Shown one piece after another: positions 1-5,263 of a stretch of DNA of 5,438 nucleotides. The stretch comes from Caldifarciminota bacterium (GTDB taxonomy: Bacteria; Hydrothermota; E44-bin80), in contig JAGMEZ010000398.1 of NCBI GenBank assembly GCA_023127905.1, positions 1 through 5,438 of the forward strand, given 5' to 3'. The notes beneath the pieces were generated by a model. The model searched no databases, was not told the DNA's origin, and saw only the letters and a program-made list of their open reading frames with translations. The first letter of the stretch is position 1; each line of letters starts with the position of its first letter. A program made the position numbers and the translations under genes.

Positions 1-10
1 TAAAAAAGAG

Positions 11-40
11 CACAGGAGCACAAGACACAAGAGCACAAGA
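11..40. repeat. Short-period CACA(A/G)GA tandem-like repeat
   Basis: Four copies of the heptamer CACA(A/G)GA begin at 11, 19, 26 and 34, a spacing of 7-8 bases. The stretch is purine-rich and contains no start codon or reading frame of useful length. It looks like low-complexity intergenic DNA rather than a CRISPR, because there are no unique spacers and the unit is far too short. Its left edge runs close to the window boundary, so the array may extend further upstream. Its function is unknown. Confidence 0.55.
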
Positions 41-138
41 AAAGGATAGTATGCATTAAAGAGTCCGCAGAAAGTAATTGCAGGTGTCTGTCCTGAGTAA
101 ATTAAGTTTCTTGAAATAGGAAGGATTAGCCTGCATGT

Positions 139-193
139 TGGAGTAGCAGAGCTTGCTCTGCGTTTCTTACGCAAAACGAGTTTCGCTATTCCA
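139..193. repeat. REP-like / cloverleaf palindromic element upstream of the MinD ATPase
   Basis: An outer 9-bp stem pairs 139-147 (TGGAGTAGC) with 185-193 (GCTATTCCA), with one G-T wobble. Nested inside are a hairpin at 148-159 (AGAG-CTTG-CTCT), a second at 160-172 (GCGT-TTCTT-ACGC) and a weak AT-rich hairpin at 174-183. The first palindrome can instead extend to GCAGAGC/GCTCTGC (146-161). A GTAG tetranucleotide sits at the foot (143-146) and an inverted CTAT at the other end (186-189), which is the arrangement known from REP/BIME elements mobilised by RAYT transposases. The pairing is seen directly. Whether the element is a dispersed repeat or a structured leader RNA cannot be told from one copy. 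Confidence 0.5.
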
Positions 194-202
194 TTCTGAG
201 CA

Positions 203-230
203 ATCGGATATAATTTATTATACAAGGAAG
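203..230 (+). promoter_or_regulatory. Leader of the MinD ATPase gene: -10-like box, AT dyad and ribosome binding site
   Basis: A perfect TATAAT lies at 209-214 and forms a dyad with ATTATA at 217-222, separated by 2 bases. The ribosome binding site AAGGAAG (224-230) is 7 bases before the ATG at 238. I see no good -35 hexamer at 16-18 bases upstream of the TATAAT, so the promoter call is weak. If it is the -10, the transcript would have a very short leader. Two blocks here, ATCGGATATAAT (203-214) and ATTATACAAGGA (217-228), recur almost unchanged upstream of the NifX-like gene. Confidence 0.4.
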
Positions 231-237
231 AAGATGA

Positions 238-1131
238 ATGAAACAAATTGTAGTTATAAGTGGTAAGGGCGGAACAGGAAAAACGATTGTTTGCGCTTCT
301 TTTGCAGCACTTGCAGAGAAGAAGGTACTATGTGACTGCGATGTTGATGCGGCAGATCTCCATCTGCTTCTCCATCCCGTGATACAGGAAACCCATGAAT
401 TTATTGGTCTCAAAAAAGCAGTGATTGATGATAAACTGTGTTCAGGTTGTGGGGAATGCATAAAGGTTTGTAGATTCGATGCTATTAAAGAGATAATAGA
501 GGGAGATCAGGATAATACAGCGTTCAGTTACTATATCAATCCTATTTCCTGTGAGGGGTGTTCTATTTGTACCTATGTCTGTCCTGTGGGAGCAATCAGT
601 ATGGAGGAGTGTATTTCAGGAGAATGGTTTAATTCAACAACGAAATATGGACCAATGGTTCATGCAAAACTCGGTATTGCAGAGGAGAGTTCCGGTAAAC
701 TTGTCTCAGTGGTAAGAGGGGAAGCAAAGCGGATTGCAGATGAGAGAAGAATGGATTATGTCATTATCGACGGACCCCCTGGAATTGGCTGTCCTGTTAT
801 TGCAGCAATTTCAGGTGTGGATCTTGCGCTTGCGATAACTGAACCAACACTCTCAGGGATACACGATCTCGAAAGGGTGCATTTAGTTGCAAAACATTTC
901 GGTGTGAAAACTGCCTGTGTGATAAACAAGTATGATATAAATAGTGAGAACTCCAAAACTATTCAAGATTGGTGCGAAAAGGAGGGAATCCCTCTTTTTG
1001 GTAAAATTCCGTTTGAGCAAGGAATTACAGAATCAATTGTTAACAGAATGCCTGCCGTTGAATATTCAGAAAATTGTGCAACAGAAGAAATAAAAAAAAT
1101 ATGGAAAACGATCGAGGAATATTTTGGATAG
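238..1131 (+). CDS. MinD-superfamily P-loop ATPase with inserted 2x[4Fe-4S] ferredoxin domain (COG1149 type)
   Basis: The 297-residue protein is a cytoplasmic MinD/Mrp-like ATPase likely to act in iron-sulfur or metal-cofactor handling. The deviant Walker A SGKGGTGKT is at residues 8-16, with signature Lys10 and Lys15. The switch region CDCDVDAADLH follows at 32-42, and Walker B YVIIDGPPG is at 174-182. A bacterial ferredoxin domain is inserted at about 60-125. It has C68-x2-C71-x2-C74-x3-C78 and C105-x2-C108-x2-C111-x3-C115-P, all eight ligands for two [4Fe-4S] clusters. Length and layout fit the family fully. The ATG is chosen because AAGGAAG lies 7 bases upstream. It heads a + strand cluster; the next gene starts 49 bases on. 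In other genomes such ATPases often occur as adjacent pairs beside NifX-family genes. Only one copy is visible here, and the NifX-like gene lies about 2.7 kb downstream. The precise substrate is unknown. Confidence 0.93.
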   Translation: MKQIVVISGKGGTGKTIVCASFAALAEKKVLCDCDVDAADLHLLLHPVIQETHEFIGLKKAVIDDKLCSGCGECIKVCRFDAIKEIIEGDQDNTAFSYYINPISCEGCSICTYVCPVGAISMEECISGEWFNSTTKYGPMVHAKLGIAEESSGKLVSVVRGEAKRIADERRMDYVIIDGPPGIGCPVIAAISGVDLALAITEPTLSGIHDLERVHLVAKHFGVKTACVINKYDINSENSKTIQDWCEKEGIPLFGKIPFEQGITESIVNRMPAVEYSENCATEEIKKIWKTIEEYFG

Positions 1132-1167
1132 GAAAAAGATAGTAGAAGAGGTGGGAAGGTTTTAAAA

Positions 1168-1174
1168 AGAGAGG
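1168..1174 (+). promoter_or_regulatory. Ribosome binding site that fixes the GTG start of the YggS-type gene
   Basis: AGAGAGG lies 6 bases upstream of the GTG at 1181. An in-frame stop at 1163-1165 rules out a longer product. The next in-frame ATG, at 1205, has no comparable site at the right distance. Confidence 0.6.
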
Positions 1175-1180
1175 TTTGGA

Positions 1181-1840
1181 GTGGGTATAAAAGAGAATGT
1201 CAAGATGATTTTCGATGAATTGCCAAAAGATGTAATGCTCGTTGCTGCAACAAAATCGAGGACACCAGAAGAAATACTTGAAGCTGTTGAAGCAGGATTA
1301 CAGGTAATTGGAGAAAATTATGCGCAGGAAGCTGAAAAGAAAGTGAACGTTATTACAGATAGGGTTAAATACCATTTTATAGGTCACCTTCAAAGAAACA
1401 AGGTAAAGAAAGTTGTTGGATTTATAGATATGATTGAGACCGTAGATTCAGTGAAAATTGCAGAAGAAATCGATAAAAGATGTGCATTGCTGGGTAAGGT
1501 TATGCCCATCCTGATTGAGATAAACAGTGGAAGGGAATCGCAGAAAGCTGGTGTTTTCCCTGAGAATGCTGATGAACTTATAAAGAGAATTGCGACTTTT
1601 ACACATATTAAGGTAATGGGATTAATGACAATGGGACCGTTATTTGGCGATCCTGAGGATGCACGAGTGTTTTTTGTGGAGACAAAAAGGGTCTTTGAAA
1701 GAATCAGTTCGCTAAAAATCAAAAACGTTGAGATGAAGTATCTTTCGATGGGAATGTCAAATTCGTACAAGGTTGCAATAGAGGAAGGTACCAACATAGT
1801 CAGAATAGGAACGAGGATTTTTGGTGCAAGAAGATATTAA
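1181..1840 (+). CDS. YggS/PLPBP-family pyridoxal phosphate homeostasis protein
   Basis: This 219-residue protein is a single-domain PLP-binding TIM barrel related to the N-terminal domain of alanine racemase. Family members have no confirmed catalytic activity; they bind PLP and help keep free PLP and amino/keto-acid pools in balance. The PLP-lysine motif is VAATKS (residues 21-26, Lys25). Other family signatures are IGENYAQE (43-50), HFIGHLQRNK (65-74), IETVDS (85-90), EINSGRESQKAG (113-124) and MGLMTMGP (146-153). The phosphate-binding end LSMGMSNSYKVAI (188-200) and VRIGTRIFGAR (207-217) complete the set. Length is slightly below the usual 220-235 residues but nothing essential is missing. 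GTG is the start, supported by AGAGAGG upstream and an in-frame stop at 1163. The 3' end overlaps the radical SAM gene by 17-20 bases, so the two are probably co-transcribed and translationally coupled. Confidence 0.95.
   Translation: MGIKENVKMIFDELPKDVMLVAATKSRTPEEILEAVEAGLQVIGENYAQEAEKKVNVITDRVKYHFIGHLQRNKVKKVVGFIDMIETVDSVKIAEEIDKRCALLGKVMPILIEINSGRESQKAGVFPENADELIKRIATFTHIKVMGLMTMGPLFGDPEDARVFFVETKRVFERISSLKIKNVEMKYLSMGMSNSYKVAIEEGTNIVRIGTRIFGARRY
1813..1816 (+). promoter_or_regulatory. Ribosome binding site inside the end of the YggS-type gene, favouring a GTG start for the radical SAM gene
   Basis: GAGG at 1813-1816 is 7 bases before GTG (1824) and only 4 before TTG (1821). The spacing and the stronger codon favour GTG. 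The site lies within the last codons of the preceding gene, as expected for coupled translation. Confidence 0.45.
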
Positions 1841-2765
1841 AGAAAAGCGGTATATTTATGGTCCAGTTCCATCACGAAGACTTGGGTTCTCTCTTGGTGT
1901 TGACCTTGTACCATACAAGGTTTGTACATATGACTGTATCTACTGTCAACTGGGTAAAACGATAAAGAAAACAATTCAAAGGAAAGAATATATTGAAAGA
2001 AGAGAAATTCTATTACAGATAGGGAAGGCTCTACTTACAAAACAGAAAATTGATTTTATCACATTTTCTGGTTCTGGTGAGCCGACACTCAATACAGGTA
2101 TTGGATTTCTTATCAGAGAAACGAAGAGATTAACAAATATTCCTGTTGCAGTGATAACCAATGGTTCACTTCTTTATAATGAGAAGGTAAGGAAAAGCCT
2201 TCTTGAAGCAGATCTTGTAGTTCCATCTCTTGATGCTGCAAGAGAGAGAACCTTTAAGTTCATAAACCGACCACCTTCGTCTTTAAAATTCGACAATATT
2301 GTTAGGGGTCTTCTCGAATTTAGAAAGGAATTCAGGGGGAAAATCTGGCTCGAGATTATGTTAGTCAAAGATGTAAATAATAGCGCTGAAGAGGTAAAAC
2401 TCTTCGAATCGATTATTGGAAAGGCAGCATTTGATAGAATTCAGTTAAACACAGTTGTACGTCCACCATGTGTAATATCTACACTGCCATTGGGCATACA
2501 GGAACTGAGGAAGATTAAGAATATATTTGGAGAGAAATGTGAGATAGTGTCTGACTTCAAGAAAGAATTGCAAAAGACTACTTTTAGAAAGAATGCGGAG
2601 AGGATTTTGGAAATGATTAAAAGGAGACCTGTTACTGTGCAAGATATTTCAGCATCCTTGGGTCTTAACAGAAATGAGGTTGTCAAATATCTTGACATTT
2701 TCAGAAAAAATGGTAAAATAAAAATCTTGAATTTTAAAGGTAAACACTATTATGGCGCAAGGTAA
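1824..2765 (+). CDS. Radical SAM protein (COG0731 type) with C-terminal winged-helix domain
   Basis: The 313-residue protein (from the GTG) is a radical SAM enzyme of unassigned substrate. The family signature GPVPSRRLGFSLGVDLVP (about residues 13-30) leads into C34-x3-C38-x2-C41 (CTYDCIYC), which would bind the [4Fe-4S] cluster that cleaves SAM. The SAM-binding GSGEPTL follows at about 83-89. The last 55 residues look like a winged helix-turn-helix (RPVTVQDISASLGLNRNEV, then a recognition-like helix and a beta wing KIKILNFKGKHYY). COG0731 members are related to the wyosine-forming TYW1 enzymes but are generally not that enzyme in bacteria. No start codon lies between here and the conserved GPVPSRR, so the start must be GTG 1824 or TTG 1821. 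It overlaps YggS upstream and the TrmO-OsmC gene downstream by 14 bases. A radical-SAM-dependent nucleic-acid modification is possible but unproven. Confidence 0.88.
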   Translation: MQEDIKEKRYIYGPVPSRRLGFSLGVDLVPYKVCTYDCIYCQLGKTIKKTIQRKEYIERREILLQIGKALLTKQKIDFITFSGSGEPTLNTGIGFLIRETKRLTNIPVAVITNGSLLYNEKVRKSLLEADLVVPSLDAARERTFKFINRPPSSLKFDNIVRGLLEFRKEFRGKIWLEIMLVKDVNNSAEEVKLFESIIGKAAFDRIQLNTVVRPPCVISTLPLGIQELRKIKNIFGEKCEIVSDFKKELQKTTFRKNAERILEMIKRRPVTVQDISASLGLNRNEVVKYLDIFRKNGKIKILNFKGKHYYGAR

Positions 2766-3657
2766 AACAGAAGCAATTGGTGTAATAAAATCAATATATA
2801 AAACGAGGGATGAAGCACCTCATCAAGGAAAAGATGAAGTTTCAGAAATAGAAATATTACAGAAATACTGCGATGGGCTTAAGGATATAGAACGTTTTTC
2901 ACATCTTCACATTTTTTATCTGCTTCATCAATCCGGAGGGTTCTCCTTATCTGTCACAACTCCATGGGATACGGAACAGCATGGTCTTTTTGCTACACGT
3001 TCACCAAACAGACCAACACCATTTGGTTACGCGGTTGTTGAACTTATTGAAAGAAAAGGAAACGTTTTAAAAGTGAAAGGGATCGATGCTATTAACGGTA
3101 CTCCCGTGTTAGATATAAAGCCATATATTCCAGGATTGGATGCAAAACCGCAGGCAAACAGGGGATGGTTTGAAGACAGGAAGTTGACTTTTACCCCAAG
3201 GGTTTATGAATACAAGACAAAAACCGAGTGGAAGGTTGGCAAAGAGGGAGTGCTCAAGTCAGAGCAAAAACACGATGTTCGAGTTGGATGTCCTCCTGAG
3301 TTTGGTGGAAAACCAGTTTACTGGTCGCCTGAACATCTTTTCGTTTCCTCGGTTGAAGTTTGCATTATGACTACATTTCTTGACCTGATAAAAAAATATA
3401 AGTGCAGTATTGTTGCTTATAAGAGTAAGGCAGAAGGGTTGGCACAGCTAAAGGGTGGCATTTTTAAGTTTAACAAGATTGAAATAAGACCAATTGTTGT
3501 AATCGAAAAAAGTAACTCAGAAGATGCAGTAATGGAGCTTTTGATAAAAGCAAAAAGAAGATGTATGGTTTCAAATTCGCTCAATGTAGAGGTTACTATG
3601 AAACCGGAGATAAGAATACATCCTGTAAAGGCCAGGATGTCTGATTGCACTGATTAA
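2752..3657 (+). CDS. Fusion protein: TrmO-type tRNA t6A37 N6-methyltransferase domain plus OsmC-like domain
   Basis: The 301-residue protein has two domains. Residues about 7-140 match TrmO/TsaA (UPF0066), which uses SAM to methylate the N6 of t6A at position 37 of threonine tRNAs. Hallmarks are IGVIKS (9-14), FATRSPNRPTPFG (80-92) and LDIKPYIPGLD (120-130). Residues about 152-289 match the OsmC family of thiol-dependent peroxide reductases, with PEFGGKPVYWSPEHLFVSSVEVC (182-204) and RRCMVSNSL (269-277). The two conserved OsmC cysteines are Cys204 and Cys271, so the peroxidase centre looks intact. There is no methionine between residues 1 and 206 and no well-placed internal ribosome site, so one polypeptide is likely. 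E. coli TrmO carries a different small C-terminal domain where this one has OsmC. The ATG overlaps the radical SAM gene by 14 bases, with AAAGG 11 bases upstream. The stop is followed at once by a second in-frame stop (3658-3660). How the two activities cooperate is unknown. Confidence 0.9.
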   Translation: MAQGKTEAIGVIKSIYKTRDEAPHQGKDEVSEIEILQKYCDGLKDIERFSHLHIFYLLHQSGGFSLSVTTPWDTEQHGLFATRSPNRPTPFGYAVVELIERKGNVLKVKGIDAINGTPVLDIKPYIPGLDAKPQANRGWFEDRKLTFTPRVYEYKTKTEWKVGKEGVLKSEQKHDVRVGCPPEFGGKPVYWSPEHLFVSSVEVCIMTTFLDLIKKYKCSIVAYKSKAEGLAQLKGGIFKFNKIEIRPIVVIEKSNSEDAVMELLIKAKRRCMVSNSLNVEVTMKPEIRIHPVKARMSDCTD

Positions 3658-3660
3658 TAG

Positions 3661-3696
3661 AGAGATTACACAGATGAAAGTCAGAGATTCACATCC
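3661..3696. repeat. Imperfect direct repeat AGAGATT(A)CACA in the intergenic region
   Basis: AGAGATTACACAGATG (3661-3676) is followed 22 bases on by AGAGATTCACATC (3683-3695). The two copies share AGAGATT exactly and continue with ACA/CACA-type sequence. No reading frame runs through it. GATTACACAGAT-like intergenic tracts are, in my recollection, common in genomes of several uncultivated bacterial groups. Here there is only a two-unit remnant. Confidence 0.4.
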
Positions 3697-3720
3697 AGAA
3701 TGCATAATAGGATGTTGTTT
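3691..3720 (+). terminator. Weak dyad that could terminate the first gene cluster
   Basis: ACATCC (3691-3696) pairs perfectly with GGATGT (3710-3715) across a 13-base loop, and TTGTTT follows immediately. The stem is short, has only moderate GC content and the T-run is interrupted, so this is at best a weak intrinsic terminator. Its position just after the TrmO-OsmC gene and before the next promoter-like sequence is the main support. Confidence 0.25.
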
Positions 3721-3725
3721 AAAAG

Positions 3726-3780
3726 TTTATAAAGCATCAGATATAATATATAATTATGCCTGAGCATTATACAAGGAGGT
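3726..3780 (+). promoter_or_regulatory. Promoter-like region and strong ribosome binding site for the NifX-like gene
   Basis: TTTATA (3726-3731) and TATAAT (3749-3754) are separated by 17 bases, a fair sigma-70-type pair. A second TATAAT lies at 3742-3747. The TATAAT at 3749 also forms an inverted repeat with ATTATA (3766-3771), enclosing a small hairpin ATGC-CTGA-GCAT (3756-3767). The ribosome binding site AAGGAGGT (3773-3780) is nearly ideal and 5 bases before the ATG. Two blocks, ATCAGATATAAT (3736-3747) and ATTATACAAGGA (3766-3777), match the leader of the MinD ATPase gene. Confidence 0.5.
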
Positions 3781-3785
3781 AGATT

Positions 3786-4145
3786 ATGCGTATTGCCATA
3801 TCTACAGATGGATTGAGTGTTGCATCCCATTTTGGGAGATGTCCCGAGTATACCATAGTGGATATAGAGGATGCAAGCGTTGTAAAGAAGGAGAGGGTTC
3901 CAAATCCAGGACACGCACCTGGGGTACTGCCTGCATTTCTTTCAGAAAGAGGCGTAGGGTGTATTATAGCAGGAGGAATGGGACCAAGGGCTCAGGGGTT
4001 TTTTGCTCAATACAAGATTGAAACTATAATAGGTGCAGCAGGATTAGTGGAAAAAGTAATTGAGAATTATATAAATGGTGAGCTTGCTGTTGGAGAGAGT
4101 CAGTGTGATCATGATAGTCCGTCACATAAGAAATGCAAAGATTAA
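3786..4145 (+). CDS. NifX/NifB-C-type dinitrogenase iron-molybdenum cofactor biosynthesis family protein
   Basis: The 119-residue protein matches the small single-domain Nitro_FeMo-Co family (COG1433 type). It has an RNase H-like fold that binds metal-sulfur clusters or their precursors. Signatures are MRIAISTDG at the N-terminus, SHFGRCPEYTIVD (14-26), NPGHAPGVLP (40-49), GCIIAGGMGPRAQGFF (58-73) and the ENYINGEL segment (93-100). The tail carries C107-x-H109-x4-H114-x2-C117, a plausible metal site, and Cys19 and Cys59 are further thiols. No nitrogenase genes are in view, so nitrogen fixation should not be inferred; most such stand-alone proteins have unknown roles. A known relative is the Mo-Cu cluster orange protein of Desulfovibrio, which works with MinD-type ATPases like the one at 238-1131. 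It probably starts a new transcript, given the 128-base gap and the promoter-like sequence upstream. Confidence 0.93.
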   Translation: MRIAISTDGLSVASHFGRCPEYTIVDIEDASVVKKERVPNPGHAPGVLPAFLSERGVGCIIAGGMGPRAQGFFAQYKIETIIGAAGLVEKVIENYINGELAVGESQCDHDSPSHKKCKD

Positions 4146-4188
4146 GTCGCCACAATAAAATTCATTTGATAAGCGGAAAGGAGAAAGA

Positions 4189-5250
4189 ATGAAGAAGGAA
4201 TCTCTTGAATTTTTAGAGAAACTGATAAACAGTTTTAGTCCTTCCGGGTTTGAGGAAGATGCAATGAAGGTATGGAAGAAGAGAACAGAATCTTTTGTAG
4301 ATGAAGTAACGACAGATGTACACGGAAATTCTATTAGTATTTTAAATAAGGAAGGTTCACCGAGAGTAATGCTTGCCGGACATATTGATGAGATTGGTTA
4401 TATGGTAAGGTATATAGATAAAGAAGGGTATATCTATTTTTCGACTATTGGCGGGATTGATCTCCATCTTGTACCTGGTGAGAGGGTATGGATAAAAACG
4501 AAGAAGGGAATGATTCTTGGCGTGATTGGGAAAAAACCCATTCACCTTATCGATCAGGAGGAAAGAGGAAAGGTAGCAAAGATTGACCAGTTATGGATTG
4601 ACATTGGTGTAAAGAATGAAAAAGAAGCAAGATCTAAAATAAGCATAGGAGACCCAGCGGTGCCGGCAGTTGGTTTTGAGGTTTTAAATGGTGATATGGT
4701 AGTTGCGAGAGGATTCGACGATAAGGCAGGAGCATTAATCGTGAGCGAAACCATGAGACTTCTTTCGTCAAAAAAGCCAAAAGCATCTGTTTTCGGTGTT
4801 GCTACAGTACAGGAAGAGATTGGACTCAGGGGTGCGAAAACAAGTGCATACGGAATTTCACCTGATGTAGGTATTGCCATAGATTTAACCTTTGCAACGG
4901 ATTTTCCTTCAGTCGAGAAGAAAAAGGTTGGTGATATCAAAATGGGTGAGGGACCTGTAATAGCAAGGGGACCTAACATCAATCCAAAGGTTTTTAACCT
5001 TTTTGTAAAAACTGCAAAGGAAGAAAAGATACCTTACCAGATTGAAGGAGCACCGAGGGGTACAGGCACAGATGCAAATGTAATACAGTTAACAAAGGCT
5101 GGTGTGGCAACAGGTCTTGTGAGTATTCCTAATAGATATATGCATACACCTGTTGAACTTGTGAATCTGAAGGACTTAGAGAATGTTGCAAAATTGCTCA
5201 GTGCTTTTATACTACGATTGAATAAGAAGACTAATTTTATACCGTATTAA
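4189..5250 (+). CDS. M42-family metallo-aminopeptidase (TET/FrvX/glutamyl-aminopeptidase type)
   Basis: The 353-residue cytoplasmic enzyme is expected to remove N-terminal residues from peptides with a two-metal centre, usually as a dodecameric tetrahedral shell. All expected catalytic and metal residues can be placed: H65 and D67 in AGHIDEIGY, D177 in ARGFDDKAGA, the E209-E210 pair in VQEEIGLRGAK, D232 in AIDLTF, and H319 in NRYMHTPVE. GPNINP (261-266) and the substrate-pocket GTGTDAN (291-297) are also typical. Length is normal for the family. The start has AAAGGAG (4177-4183) 5 bases before the ATG. It lies 43 bases after the NifX-like gene and 13 bases before the ligase gene, so the three may be co-transcribed. 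Older annotations call such proteins endoglucanase or cellulase M; nothing here supports a glycosidase role. The exact residue preference cannot be read from the sequence. Confidence 0.95.
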   Translation: MKKESLEFLEKLINSFSPSGFEEDAMKVWKKRTESFVDEVTTDVHGNSISILNKEGSPRVMLAGHIDEIGYMVRYIDKEGYIYFSTIGGIDLHLVPGERVWIKTKKGMILGVIGKKPIHLIDQEERGKVAKIDQLWIDIGVKNEKEARSKISIGDPAVPAVGFEVLNGDMVVARGFDDKAGALIVSETMRLLSSKKPKASVFGVATVQEEIGLRGAKTSAYGISPDVGIAIDLTFATDFPSVEKKKVGDIKMGEGPVIARGPNINPKVFNLFVKTAKEEKIPYQIEGAPRGTGTDANVIQLTKAGVATGLVSIPNRYMHTPVELVNLKDLENVAKLLSAFILRLNKKTNFIPY

Positions 5251-5263
5251 ACTGGGGGTATTA

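Noticed and set aside
11..40. CRISPR array
   Set aside because: The repeat unit is 7 bases with essentially no spacer. CRISPR repeats are over 20 bases with unique spacers, and no cas gene is present.
139..193. tRNA gene, because of the cloverleaf-like fold
   Set aside because: At 55 bases it is too short. It lacks the 7-bp acceptor/5-bp anticodon geometry, a T-loop GTTCRA sequence and any plausible anticodon loop.
186..461. 91-codon open frame on the - strand reaching into the leader
   Set aside because: Most of it is antisense to the Walker A and first ferredoxin part of the ATPase. Nothing recognisable is encoded and no ribosome site is evident.
1390..1797. 135-codon open frame on the - strand
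   Set aside because: It is antisense to the YggS-type gene, which is conserved along its whole length. The translation is an I/S/F-rich shadow.
3839..4021. 60-codon + strand frame inside the NifX-like gene
   Set aside because: It is an out-of-frame overlap with a conserved gene, highly basic and without a ribosome binding site.
3786..4145. Evidence for nitrogen fixation
   Set aside because: The FeMo-co family domain also occurs in many stand-alone proteins of non-fixing anaerobes, and no nifHDK, nifB or nifE/N is in the window.
4554..4982. 142-codon open frame on the - strand
   Set aside because: It lies wholly inside the M42 peptidase gene, whose catalytic residues are all conserved in the + frame. 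The - strand translation is low-complexity (S/P/A/F-rich) and matches no family I know.
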